Origin: Acholoe squamosa
Lineage: Eukaryota > Annelida > Polychaeta > Phyllodocida > Polynoidae
DNA length: 64,000 nt
NCBI GenBank assembly: GCA_949317995.1
Contig: OX439041.1
Coordinates: forward strand, 2,854,501 to 2,918,500
Direction of reading: 5' to 3'
Shown: positions 29,587 through 41,791 of the stretch, one piece after another
Position numbering within the stretch: position 1 is the first letter of the stretch
How the letters are laid out: each line of letters starts with the position of its first letter
Program-made: the position numbers and the translations under genes
Notes under the pieces: model-generated
The model's input: only the letters and a program-made list of their open reading frames with translations
Databases searched by the model: none
Told to the model about the DNA's origin: nothing

Positions 29587-30150
29587 GCAGACTGGTGTAT
29601 CATGGTGACCAACTAGCATGATGCATGAAGCACCAATGAAGTACTGGTGGGCAGACTGGTGCATCATGGTGACAGCATGATGCACCAATGAAGTACTGGT
29701 GAGAAGACTGGTGTATCATGGTGACGGCATGATGCACCAATGAAGTACTGGTGAGAAGACTGGTGTATCATGATGACAGCATGATGCACCAATGAAGTAC
29801 TGGTGAGAAGACTGGTGTATCATGATGACAGCATGATGCACCAATGAAGTACTGGTGAGAAGACTGGTGTATCATGGTGACAGCATGATGCACCAATGAA
29901 GTACTGGTGAGAAGACTGGTGTATCATGATGACAGCATGATGCACCAATGAAGTACCGGTGAGAAGACGGGTGTATCATGGTGACAGCATGATGCACCAA
30001 TGAAGTACTGGTGAGAAGACTGGTGTATCATGGTGACCAATGGCCATGGTCAACAACCCTGAAATCATGCACCAACACTCTTTGCGGTTCACCGATGCAT
30101 TCATGAAAATGAAGCACGTGCGAGTCTGCTTGCAGGTCTTCATTCATGCA
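29587..30150. repeat. GATGCA-type element expanded into a 52-bp minisatellite
   Basis: About nine copies of a 52-bp unit with GCATGATGCACCAATGAAGT, ACTGGTGAGAAGACTGGTGT and ATCATGRTGACA. The single-copy flank 30040-30150 contains the other half of the element (GATGCATTCATGAA, TTCATTCATGCATCATGCC). Confidence 0.93.
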
Positions 30151-30234
30151 TCATGCCATAACGGTATCAAGTTTTTGTAAAATTGGAGGACTGCATTGAT
30201 ACATTCCTTGATGTTAAAGCTTTATGTAAAGGTT

Positions 30235-30735
30235 TTGGATTTAGTTAAAATATATGTGTGATGCAATCTGTCCCAAGATTTAGCCTTTTTAGATTAAGTC
30301 CATAGAACTCAGACATATAGTTTTATGCGATGAGTCATTCTTTGGTCTACAAACACTTTGTATATATTTGAAGTGCTAGATATCTTGCCTGCTATCTTGT
30401 CTGTTATGTAGATGTTTCATTCATCTGATAAATGTTTAAAAACAACCAGCCACAAGGGTCCTTTGTACAAAGTGAATATGCTCCCTTTTTCCAGTTCTCA
30501 TACAAAGCCATGGATTTAGTATAAATGTATGTGTGATGCCAAGATATTTCTTTTTAGATTCAGGTTGGATTTAGACATATTTTCTCTCTGATGGTAGTCA
30601 TTTACTTGGTTTAAGAACTCTTTGTTATCTTGTTTGCTATCCCAGTTTCACTTACCTGATGAAAGATTTGTAAACAGTCTTCCAAAAAGGGTCCTTTGTA
30701 TAGAAATATGCCCAAGCTCCACTAGGGCAGCATTT
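30235..30735. repeat. Diverged direct duplication of about 250 bp
   Basis: Two successive copies share GGATTTAGTWWAAATRTATG, TGTGTGATGC, CATTTACTTGG/CATTCTTTGG, AAGGGTCCTTTGTA and an ending with ATATGC. Non-coding. Confidence 0.65.
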
Positions 30736-30739
30736 AACC

Positions 30740-32700
30740 TGCGTGTGGAACAAATTTTCCTTTGTTTAATTTCTTTTGTTTACATAACACATCAGGGTCT
30801 CATGAATGTCGTGGCAATTTTGCATCAATTTTGTGCCATTGACACACCTGTGTCACCTAGAACAATGGATTTTGGTGTCTCGCCTGTGATGCGGACACCC
30901 CTTGTTTCACAAATGGATACTTGAGTCCTTACCTTAGAAAACTCCACTTTTACCAGTACTTATAACATGGTTATCAAGTTTCGGCACTGATTTGCGGTGC
31001 CCAACCCAGATAAAGACATGTATTTAGCACGCCCTAAGGCATCGATGTTGACAGGGGTAAATAACAGTGAGTTGACACCAAATTAAATGTGCCGATATAA
31101 AAAAATAGACAATATTGGGTTTAATCAGGAGTTGTGGGCAATGTTAAAAGTATATTACACAACTCACACTTATAATTTAGAAGAAAGAAGGCCTATATTC
31201 TCTATAATGTATACAAACAAAATCAAATCTAATGACTTCTTCGCCATGTTGTGACTGCGTCCTGGCCCGCACTGCATCGGAGTGCAGAACACAAATAGAT
31301 TGGGTCTGATTTGTCCTCGGGTCATTCTGGCCACTTAGCGCACTCCTTCCCAGCAGTTCTACTATGACCATGCCTCTTCGAAATATGTTGACATAACATT
31401 TTGTGTCCGCGCTGTCCGGTCCAATCGCTGAGGAAGACGGCGTGTTTTGATTCGAATCGTAGCTATGTTGTCGACAGAAAAATGACTAAATTGAGCAGAA
31501 AAACATATACCATCATGGATTTGACAAGACATGGACTTAAATATATATATGGATATGGTCACCTCTTTTTTTGACAGCCCCAGGTTTGCTGTATTTACAT
31601 TGGAAATTGAGGATATAATATTATGCTTGCATACCAACAAGGCTTGACAAGAAACCAATATGGCATAGCACCAGCCCCTTCACATCGACTCGCAACAAAA
31701 ATCAGTGTATTTGATGGCTTAATAAGGTAAAATATTGGTTGAAACCATGGTATAAAGGCCATAATGGATTACTGGGTCCTTTTATCCCCTAGATACAGGG
31801 GATAAAAGGACCTCGTGGAAGCTCAGCAATTCAATATGCCCTAAATATAGGTCACATACTGAGTACTAAGTAAAATGTTGTCTCCAAATGTTGTCTCCAA
31901 ATCTCCAAATCAAATCTTTAATCCTTATCACCCAAAACTTTCAATACTTCCTTTTCATTGGGATGTCTCCTTTCAGTCCCCCTGAAGTGACTGATTATAT
32001 GTGGTGGTGTATAATGCCGCACTGGTATTGAACCTCTATCTTTGTACTACTGTGTTCAATTTATCAACACAGTGGCTGACAGAAGTGTCCCGGTTCTTAG
32101 ACTTTACAAAGCCTCTGTCCATATGGTGTTCATATACAGCAACCACTAACCGTTATATATCATGTATTCAGCGTCTATAAGGTGCACACTGACTCATACC
32201 GCACCTATTTCGGCACTTTCTTTCCTTGTAAATACCCCAAATATATAAGGTGATCCTTAACCTGGGCCTCCCTAGCCCACTTCAAAGGCTCTATATCTCC
32301 TCTTTCCTATGCCACTGTTTTTCGTATTGACTGAATCTTTTCCCATACAATATTGTACACCTACATGGCGTTATTACATCCCCCTGTTTCACAAGTGTCC
32401 TCCTACCGTGGTTGGCATAGTGCAATAAAACAAATCTTTTATTGATTCTCTCCTAGGAAAAAATCACAAAGCTTGCATGAAATCATGGCCATTTGATTCA
32501 GATTGTGTATACTTAAATTGGACGTAAATATGAATATACAGCAATATGTAATTGCAATGCATGCTTAAATGATTTTACGGATAACCCGACAATATTTGTC
32601 AAAGAGAATGCATGTAAAACTCTCAAACAATGCCAAAGAAAGTTAAATTGTTCCTTAAAGATTATTAGTCTCACTTTGATGGGGAGCTGAGTGGTATCTA
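30740..32700. other. Intergenic DNA
   Basis: Several frames of 60-100 codons occur but none has a recognisable domain or promoter. A fragment of family B lies at about 32125-32275 (GTTCATATACAGCAACCACT, CTATAAGGTGCACACTG). A short hairpin is present around 31785-31812 (TATCCCCTAGATACAGGGGATA). Confidence 0.5.
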
Positions 32701-32718
32701 TCACGGTATACTGTGCTC

Positions 32719-32865
32719 CACCTTATCTACAAGACTATTATAGGTGGTATGCAGTGTACGTTACCATCCTTATCTACAAGACTATTATAGGTGGTATGCA
32801 GTGTACGTTACCATCCTTATCTACAAGACTATTATAGATGGTATGCAGTATAAGTTACCATGAGG
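32719..32865. repeat. 47-bp tandem repeat, three units
   Basis: CCTTATCTACAAGACTATTA + TAGGTGGTATGCAGTGTACG + TTACCAT, repeated three times with the last copy slightly altered. Confidence 0.93.
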
Positions 32866-32884
32866 TAATCAGTCACCATCTTGA

Positions 32885-33115
32885 ACCATTTAAGGGCGGA
32901 TGATGCAAGAGTGCATCATGCCTTATGGTCGTCATGATGCACCAATGAAGTGCTGGCAAGACTGCAAGCCATAACTTTATTGGAGCACCATGCCGACCCT
33001 GCAAGAATGTATCAACCTGACAGGGTCGACTTGATGAGTGACTGTAGTGACCTAACGGGTTACAAACCAGGCGTACGTCCCTGCATTGTGCGTCACCAGC
33101 CCTTAAAGTGTTAAA
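32885..33115. mobile_element. Full-length GATGCA-type miniature element
   Basis: The left end, CATTTAAGGGCGGATGATGCA, and the right end, TGCGTCACCAGCCCTTAAAG, are inverted relative to each other. The interior has GGTCGTCATGATGCACCAAT, GAAGTGCTGGCAAGACTG and a palindrome around CCTGACAGGGTCGAC. This is the clearest single copy from which the terminal inverted repeats of the family can be read. No coding capacity. Confidence 0.82.
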
Positions 33116-33119
33116 CCAA

Positions 33120-34205
33120 TGTTCTCAATACACCCATGAGGCAGCAACATTTGTAAAGCTAATTTTTGTTCTGCACTTGGCACTTGTCAAACAAGTTGTA
33201 TTATACATGCCCCACAGTGTCCCCGGTATTTGAACTCTAAGTATTGGAATAATGACACATAAAAGTACACCATCGAGAAGTCTACATAGCTCTCACATTC
33301 TCAATCCCTACGTATCATGCTCTAGAAACTTGCCGCGATAGAGGAATCTTTCCGAGATATGACTTGTACTTATGTAGCTAGACTAGATCCCATGTTTTGT
33401 GACCTGTAGCTATAGAATGTTAGTGGAAAAACAACTTTTTATTGATTTATTTAGTTTATTTTGATATGAGCAATAGGAATTTGATAACATTAACCTCAAA
33501 AATGTGAGGATCAGATACTAGCTATGGGTTGGAGGCAGGATCCATAATGGGGACGCCATTGCTTGATCTGGTACCTGGAGATATAAGCACTGATGAAAAG
33601 CAGCATGATGAAACTAATTGCCATGAACTAAAAAGAAATTTGAAGGAATCATCTGATTGGTTGATAATGGATAAAGCTTCCTTCCTATAGAATAATACTA
33701 AACTGTTGAGAATTGACGCCGTCCTGAATTGGCCAGGAGGGTCTTGCCAAAAGAAAACGAGGAAGTGTGTCTGTAAATTCTTTCAGAGAGTGCTGATGAA
33801 AACGAGTATGGCCTAAATCGTTTTCATAGTATTGACAAAAAATGTATGCCAGAATGCATGGGAAACTCTTTTTGAGGTGTAAAAAAACGTGCATAATCTT
33901 TTACCAATATAAAAACGTGCAAGTTTTAATTTTTGGTTCACGTTTATTATTTGGCAAGACCCTCCTGGACTCCCCAAGTGAATGGTCGAGCCCTTTGATG
34001 TGATGAGATGTAACTATGGCTTATTAGAAGTACCATGGCAAGTGACAAATGATGGATAATACGTTTGATGAATGTGGATATGGATTTAAGTTTGTAACAA
34101 TAACCCTAAAAAATCCAGAGTGCCTATGCAATTGATCAATATATTACTTCAAGGAACCCGTGTGAAGTGGGTAGTTGTATAGTAGGGCCCGTTGTCACAT
34201 TTATT
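33120..34205. other. Intergenic DNA without recognised features
   Basis: No gene or repeat recognised. The phrase GGCCAGGAGGGTCTTGCCAA at 33730 recurs inverted near 33950 (TTGGCAAGACCCTCCTGGA), so 33725-33970 may be a small inverted-repeat element. Confidence 0.5.
33728..33969. repeat. Inverted repeat pair, about 20 bp arms
   Basis: TTGGCCAGGAGGGTCTTGCC on the left and GGCAAGACCCTCCTGGA on the right are reverse complements about 200 bp apart. AAAACG(A/T)G motifs lie inside. Probably a small decayed MITE. Confidence 0.65.
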
Positions 34206-34212
34206 CAATTGC

Positions 34213-34411
34213 CTAAAGCCTTGTGTCCACAGGGCGATAGAATTAGTAATGACAACAATTTCCTGACGATAGAACCACCTTTGTCGTCCATTCCTGACAA
34301 CAAAAATCAAACATGTTATATATTATTGCCAGAGTGGACAAGAAAAGTGGTTTTATCATTGGGAAATTTTGCCATTACAAATTCTGTCGCCCTATGGACA
34401 CACAGCTTTAG
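34213..34411. mobile_element. About 200-bp palindromic MITE
   Basis: The outer 39 bp are inverted repeats (CTAAAGCYKTGTGTCCAYAG, then GGCGAYAGAATTWGTAATG). Complementarity continues inward for about 100 bp per arm, so almost the whole element can fold back. A frame of 94 codons across it is an artefact. Confidence 0.88.
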
Positions 34412-34794
34412 TGCCAAAATTTATGTAAAATTGAGTTTTCTTGTCTTTTAACATCTATTGCCCCTTATCCATATGTACTGTGAACGTACTTAAGCTCTGC
34501 CTGTCATATGTGTGCCTATAGGCCCCAGTGCAATATTGCTGTATCCACTTTGTTCTATTGTAACTGGAACACTTCTTTTGTCTCTCCTGCATATCTTCTT
34601 GCACTAAGCCGATGAGAATTTCCATCAGATCAATGTATTGCAGAAGGCATTTTGTCAATTGTAAGTTATGACCAAAACAATCTTCACACATAAAGTCTGT
34701 ATTTTCAGTGTACGATACTCATTTGAACAGACCCAGCCAGACCCCTTTTACCAAGCCTGGGAGCAGGGACTCATGTTTCTATCAATGACTTCAC

Positions 34795-34930
34795 CATTTA
34801 GGGCATCATGCCCGCCATGATGCACTAATGAAGTGCTAGAGCTGCATTGATGCATCATGCCCGCCATGATGCACTAATGAAGTGCTAGAGTTGCATTGAT
34901 GCATCATGACGATCCTGCAGCAGTCACCAA
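34795..34930. repeat. Partial GATGCA-type element, duplicated core
   Basis: The unit GCATCATGCCCGCCATGATG + CACTAATGAAGTGCTAGAG is present twice in tandem, followed by TGCATTGATGCATCATGACG. Confidence 0.85.
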
Positions 34931-35109
34931 GGGCCTAGAGCGGTAGATCTGAATTTGAGTGCCTCCTTTAGAGGTTTGTTTATTTTCATTTTTTCAAAGG
35001 GCCCTTAGTAGCTAAAAATATGGGTGTAATCCTCGACCCCCCTTTTTTGTCTTACAAGCTTTACAAGGTTGTAAGGTCGGCAAGTGAGGTGTAGCATTCA
35101 TAACAGAGG

Positions 35110-37040
35110 ACACTTGTTATAACATTAGTAATAGCGCATTAAAGGACACTCTTTGTACAGATAGTTATAGTGCATTAAAGGACACTCGTTATCACAATAG
35201 TTATAACGCATTAAGGTACACTTGTTGTACAGATAGTTATAGCGCATTAAGGGACACTTGTTGTACAGATAGTTATAGCGCATTAAGGGACACTCGTTGT
35301 ACAGATAGTTATAGCGCATTAAGGGACACTCGTTGTACAGATAGTTATAGCACATTAAGGGACACTTGTTGTACAGATAGTTATAGCGCATTAAGGGACA
35401 CTTGTTGTACAGATAGTTATAATGCATTAAGGGACACTCATTGTACAGATAGTTATAGCACATTAAGGGACACTTGTTGTACAGATAGTTATAGGGCATT
35501 AAGGGACACTCGTTGTACAGATAGTTATAGCGCATTAAGGGACACTCGTTGTACAGATAGTTATAGCACATTAAGGTACACTCGTTGTACAGATAGTTAT
35601 AGCGCATTAAGGGACACTTGTTGTACAGATAGTTATAGCGCATTAAGGGACACTCGTTGTACAGATAGTTATAGCACATTAAGGGACACTTGTTGTACAG
35701 ATAGTTATAGCGCATTAAGGGACACTCGTTGTACAGATAGTTATAGCGCATTAAGGGACACTTGTTGTACAGATAGTTATAGCACATTAAGGTACACTCG
35801 TTGTACAGATAGTTATAGCACATTAAGGGACACTCGTTGTACAGATAGTTATAGCGCATTAAGGGACACTTGTTGTACAGATAGTTATAGCACATTAAGG
35901 TACACTCGTTGTACAGATAGTTATAGCGCATTAAGGGACACTCGTTGTACAGATAGTTATAGCGCATTAAGGGACACTCGTTGTACAGATAGTTATAGCA
36001 CATTAAGGGACACTTGTTGTACAGATAGTTATAGCGCATTAAGGTACACTCGTTGTACAGATAGTTATAGCGCATTAAGGGACACTCGTTGTACAGATAG
36101 TTATAGCACATTAAGGGACACTTGTTGTACAGATAGTTATAGCGCATTAAGGGACACTCGTTGTACAGATAGTTATAGCGCATTAAGGGACACTTGTTGT
36201 ACAGATAGTTATAGCGCATTAAGGGACACTTGTTGTACAGATAGTTATAGCACATTAAGGTACACTCGTTGTACAGATAGTTATAGCGCATTAAGGGACA
36301 CTCGTTGTACAGATAGTTATAGCACATTAAGGGACACTTGTTGTACAGATAGTTATAGCGCATTAAGGGACACTCGTTGTACAGATAGTTATAGCGCATT
36401 AAGGGACACTTGTTGTACAGATAGTTATAGCGCATTAAGGGACACTTGTTGTACAGATAGTTATAGCCCATTAAGGGACACTTGTTGTACAGAAAGTTAT
36501 AGAGCATTAAGGGACACTTGTTGTACAGATAGTTATAGCGCATTAAGGGACACTCGTTGTACAGATAGTTATAGAGCATTAAGGGACACTTGTTGTACAG
36601 ATAGTTATAGCGCATTAAGGGACACTCGTTGTACAGATAGTTAGAGCCCATTAAGGGACACTCGTTGTACAGATAGTTATAGCCCATTAAGGGACACTTG
36701 TTGTACAGATAGTTATAGCACATTAAGGGACACTTGTTGTACAGATAGTTATAGTGCATTAAGGGACACTCGTTGTACAGATAGTTATAGCCCATTAAGG
36801 GACACTTGTTGTACAGATAGTTATAGCCCATTAAGGGACACTTGTTGTACAGATAGTTATAGCACATTAAGGGACACTTGTTGTACAGATAGTTATAGCA
36901 CTTTAAGGGACACTTGTTGTACAGATAGTTATAGCACATTAAGGGACACTTGTTGTAGAGATAGTTATAGCACATTAAGGGACACTCATTGTACAGATAG
37001 TTATAGTGCATTAAGGGACACTGGTTGTACAGATACTTAT
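35110..37040. repeat. 36-bp minisatellite, about 53 units
   Basis: The unit is GCATTAAGGGACACTYGTTG + TACAGATAGTTATAGC. The minus strand is open for 628 codons (12-residue repeats with YNYLYNKCPLM). This follows from the multiple-of-three period and the absence of stops in that frame; there is no promoter, splice site or non-repetitive coding flank. C/T variants (TCGTT versus TTGTT, GGGACA versus GGTACA) form recurring multi-unit blocks. Confidence 0.96.
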
Positions 37041-37054
37041 AAGGAATATGCTTC

Positions 37055-37370
37055 CCTTTAACCCTTTAAGGGCAGGTGAGGCAGAAGTTCATCATGGCTA
37101 TTGGTCGTCATGATGCACCAATGAAGTGCTGGCGAGCAGCTTATTGGTGCATCATGCCGACCCTCCGCAATTAATCATATTAACCCCGTAGGGTCGGCAT
37201 GAGGCAGGAATCCCACCCTGATGAGTTACTCGTGAAGGTGTCATTTACACATCATAACTACCAATGGTAGTAATGCATTAATGGGCTTAAAGGGATTAGG
37301 GCTGCTAATTCCGGAGTGCATCACTCCCGTAGCACTCTCGTAGTTAATGCATCAGCGACCCTTAAAGGTT
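37055..37370. mobile_element. GATGCA-type miniature element with second partial copy
   Basis: Begins TTAACCCTTTAAGGGCAGG and includes GGTCGTCATGATGCACCAAT, GAAGTGCTGGCGAG, TTGGTGCATCATGCCGACCC, CCCCGTAGGGTCGGCATGAG and GGGCTTAAAGGG. A second, shorter copy ends GCATCAGCGACCCTTAAAGG. Confidence 0.85.
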
Positions 37371-37374
37371 TAAG

Positions 37375-38840
37375 TGACAACCAACCAATCCGTCATTGAT
37401 AGATTTGTACCAATGACGTCATTTGTGACGTCAATTCTATGACCATGTGCACCACAGGTGCTCATCAGGTGTGGCGTGGGGGTGGCCATTGTCGATTACC
37501 CAACCGCGGAGTGGAACTCAAAGGAAAGGGCCTTGATTTGAGATACTTTCAGTACAGTACAGTGCAATTAAACATTATTACAATTTTTACCGTGTGGCCT
37601 AATTGATGCTGCTCACGGGTCACATTTTACCACTATAATTATAAGGTGAATGATATATAACATTGATAATGTGGGTAGGGAGGGCATTTTATGGTTGGGG
37701 GTAGTGGGGAGGTTCTCTGGAAGTAGGGGTGGGGGATTTCAGTGACAAGCATATGTATAGTGAAACGGTAGATTTAAGGAATACATTCCGGACAAGCCCC
37801 TCATATTGCATCAGAGTAATAATTTTTTTTTCTTTTTACATCAGAAAGATGTTATTTTGGGTGTAACATAACTCAAAGAGCTAGGTGTCAGTAGGTCTTT
37901 TCTTTTTTTTTTTTTTTTTGAGTTTGTATTCCATTGTATGGTCAGATGGAAAAGACATGCCTTATGAAACTGTTAAATAAAGACCTGTAGAAAGAAATAG
38001 TGCTCAGGAAGCACACAAAAATCAACGAATGTAGGACTGTCCATTCGGGGTGACATAGGCCCGACCATTGACATTTTGACGACCAAATACAGACATTGGC
38101 CCGTCATTCGCAGGACAGTGACAAAAGTGGCCGATGCTGATGTGTGCTGACCAAAAGCCAACGCGGGTCCTATTTCGGCATTTGGTGCACACAGCCGGGC
38201 CTCGTTGCCAGTATCATGGGCAGCCAATGAAAAGCTGATGTTTGGGCCATCATTGGTCCAATGTTATACCAATGCTACCTAGGGTGTATTAAAGTCTGCA
38301 CTGAGGAAAACTTTGACCTTCTTTTTTCAAGGAGTTGCCTGCTAGCGATGTTGTCCCATTCTATCTTTTATAACCCTTTTTCTTGACCTTTTCCCTACCA
38401 TAACACTTTCCAAATGAGCTCAGACATAACATGTCTTTTTGCCACGTGTATTTATAGTAGCACCTCGCATAGCAGGAGGTTAGCTTCATCCAGTGATCCT
38501 ATAAGACACTTCTAGGTTTGCCTTTTGTCCATTTTAGTACAAATCTAAAAAGTATTTTTCCCACTTATGACGTGTCCCCACTACTGATATATGAGCACCA
38601 CAGAACTATCATATTGGCATGTATAAGCGATGGATCTTGATCAAGCATCCGCCTTGAATAAAAGCACCAGGGCACGGGGTATTGAAATTTGAAATTTCTG
38701 CGTAATTATCAGTCTTGAACAAGGGCCTGGGGTGTGCTGAGGTTGAAATCAAAGAATGTCCGTGCACTTATACACACCAATACGGTATGCTCGGGCAGTT
38801 CCCTTACATAAACCGTACCTCCGGATGATATTTCTCAACA
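37375..38840. other. Intergenic DNA; one doubtful exon
   Basis: 37457-37537 follows a CACCACAG acceptor-like sequence and reads VLIRCGVGVAIVDYPTAEWN and a few more residues to TGA. It could be a terminal exon, but no partner exon was found. The rest shows nothing clear. The frame at 37973-38227 (minus) has no domain. Confidence 0.3.
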
Positions 38841-38841
38841 G

Positions 38842-39413
38842 GCATTGACTTTAGCTACTCGAGACATAACACATCTTCCTGATGGGGCTGGCACCTTCCT
38901 CACCTCCTCCCACACTGGTAAAAAGACTTTCCTGTTGTAAATACTAACATCTCACTCCATTCTCTCTTTAACATCTATCTGAATAGGCCAAAAGGCCGTG
39001 TTTTTTTAATTCTAAATTCTCCTTCTCTCTCTTGCCATTCAACAGTCAAATTCTTTAGAAACTCCCTATTTAAATGTAACATAGTTTTCTTCTTACCATT
39101 ATGTTGATACTTACTAGTGGCTTCACCACCAGCTTTTGGTGCATCATCATCCACGGCAAAACGTATGACCTATCTATGGCAAATTGTGGTGAATATCCTC
39201 AGCATATGGTTGCCTATACCAATGGCAAATTTACCCCCATACCTGGGCACCAATCCATGGCAAAGCCTCATCCTTCTTCCCCCTCCACACCAACCAACGG
39301 TCAGCAGTCGTGCAACTGCACCAGCGCAGGAAAAGAGGGACAGCAGGGAGCGTCTCTTTGACCGATATCACCAGGCCGCACTCTCTGTATCGCCGTGTCA
39401 AAACTTTCATTAG
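38842..39413 (+). CDS. Two possible exons of an unknown gene
   Basis: Exon 38842-38917 (acceptor TTCTCAACAG, donor GTAAAA, phase 1) reads ALTLATRDITHLPDGAGTFL and continues. It is phase-compatible with 39118-39413 (acceptor TACTTACTAG), which reads a Ser/Ala-rich start, a hydrophobic stretch LWQIVVNILSIWLPI, a Pro-rich region, a basic tail and TAG. No family is recognised. The evidence is only splice-phase agreement and composition, so this may be chance. No upstream exon or promoter was found. Confidence 0.25.
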
Positions 39414-41300
39414 AGATATTTCACTTGTTACACATTGTTTCATCTTTATTTTCTAGAAGGAATGATATCTTGGTATACATTAAATTCATGTAAGTCATGG
39501 CTAGCATTGATGTCAATATATCTTAGTCTAGTGTCTCGCTGGAGGAGAAAATAATGGTGGGGTTCCGTTTAAAATGTGTTGGCTCATGTTGATATGCATT
39601 CAGTGATGAGATTATGTTTTTAAGGAGAATTTCTCATAAGTTACAAATAATATTTTAGGATAGCTCAAAGAATATGGCCAAATAGTAAATACCATCCACT
39701 TAAAATATTAGTTTTAGTATATTCAAGGAGAAAAATCGAGTGAAAAAAATACATATTTTTATCTAGCCTCTTTTGGCTTATCTGTTCCTGGCAAGCAGTC
39801 AATCTTATTTTAATGGGGTGGGGACCAGCGACAAACTGATGCCTTTTTTAGTGCCTCCCCACACTTCGTAGCGGCGGTCCTGCTAAGCGGGACGGGAGGC
39901 GCTATGATGATTGCATTTCCCCCATGTGATGAGGTGTCACAATACAGAATCCCCAAACTAAATTCCCTTGTATGCAAGAAATGAGGTTGTGACCGCTTAA
40001 AAAAATGCCGGGTCACAACCGCATTTCTTGTTATATATAGGGTAATCATTACATTTCACTGTTTGCGAACATTTGAAGTGGATATGTAACAAACCATGCC
40101 CTAGGCTAAGTCATGTCCAGGATAAATAAAGGAATTCTCAATTCAATGACTAAATTAAGTATATTAACACATTTGAATAATAAATAAGGAAAGATGCAAT
40201 AACTTTTGCTTGAAGTACCTACTGTATGGCTATGTATTGCTTTACCCCCCTCTTTTCCATGGAACCAGGTATAACGGCGCTTTTTAACATCTTTTACCCA
40301 TGAAGTAATAAAAGTGGATCGTAAAAGAAGTAAATCGGAAATTCAGGCATTATTGTGTAGCATTTATGTGCTCTATTAATAATTTACTACTCTATTGATA
40401 ATAAACTACAAGAAGGTAAAGAACACAGGACACTTTATTTAAAAAAAATCTCAAAACTTTATTGGACCCCTTTGTTTGACATCTTCACCGAACGTCATTT
40501 GTATGATATGTTTAATGTAGATATACAATAAATAAATATGTATTATCTTTTAAAGTGCAACTTACATTTCGGCTCAAGATATTCGGCACCAGATATTCTC
40601 CTTGACGGCTTAACATTGAGTTGTATCGTCTGTCTCTTTCCTCTGACATATAGGCTATATTTGAAGGCACCATATCTTAAACACCTTCATTCCCCTTATA
40701 CTTGTGCTGGCCTCTGATCTCATTATAGAAACTCTACTACTGTTCCTGGATGCTTGGCTCATACTTAATGAAAAACATGCACACTACTGTTAGACGAATT
40801 ATTCCTTCTTTCACTTTTAACTGTCTCTATAAATATCTGTGATATAATATATTATCCAATCGTCCACGAAAATGCACCTGTGCAGCTTTGACTTACAAGT
40901 TAAAGAAGGGCCCAACACCAGCCCTAAAATAAATAAATTATGCTTACTCTATCTAATTCTAACTAAGAACTAGAGCTCTGCTCTCTTTATGTAATGTGTA
41001 TATAATTATATCTGTAAACAACGGCAATCATTTTTTTAGAAGACTAGCACACCACGAACCTCTTTTTTCATAAGGTTTCATGGTTTACAAACATCATTTA
41101 TAATCATCTTACCTCTGAATGAACATCCTACTGAAAAAAAATTCAGCGCACTGACAATGTGACGACAATGCTTATATAATACTTGCGACAAGTACTTCTC
41201 TTCTTAACACATAAACATGAATGTATATACCCGGCACCCTTTGCTATGTCCAGACACAAGACACATACACAGTATATGTCGGACTAGATGACCTGATCAG
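39414..41300. other. Intergenic DNA without recognised gene
   Basis: Contains a 20-bp inverted repeat at 39977-40030 (CAAGAAATGAGGTTGTGACC and its near-complement, short loop). It also contains TTTATT at 40432 and 40458, which would be minus-strand AATAAA signals. Nothing else recognised. Confidence 0.5.
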
Positions 41301-41310
41301 AACTGCGCCA

Positions 41311-41412
41311 TCAGAACATGCCCCCAAAGTGTATGTGAACATAAGTTATTTTTCAATGAGGAACCAGCACCCATAAATAAACACTTTAACATAGGGGGCA
41401 TGTTCTGATCAC
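41311..41412. repeat. Inverted repeat at the left flank of the cluster
   Basis: ATCAGAACATGCCCCC at 41311-41326 and its complement GGGGGCATGTTCTGAT at 41394-41410 enclose about 65 bp. An E-box GATCACGTGACC follows on the right, the same motif that is repeated at the right flank (about 45930). Confidence 0.85.
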
Positions 41413-41791
41413 GTGACCTAGTTAGGGGCCCGCAAATATCACATGTCTTCCTAAATGGAATGCACTATTACACTCAGGCGGCTGACTTTCCTTACACATA
41501 ATTTTCAGAAAATATTTCCACACTTTCCTATGCAGAGAAGTCTGACTAAACAAACACTTACAGTAAATTACACTCAATGATCTCAATTGAAATAAGAAAA
41601 AATCATTTGGTAAATTGTTTGGCTTCAGAAATAATGAAAATGAACACATTTTTGGGTGGCCATGGAAATGGGCGCCTGGAAATGTTCTTTGAAGGAAAGC
41701 ACCAAAAGTGCTCAAAGTCACTTAGATATCATGTGTAGAAAATCTTTGCCAAGCTTACTGTCCAACGAACCCATTAATTGGGCGGCGGCAA

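Noticed and set aside
34167..34451. 94-codon frame
   Set aside because: It is a read-through of the palindromic MITE.
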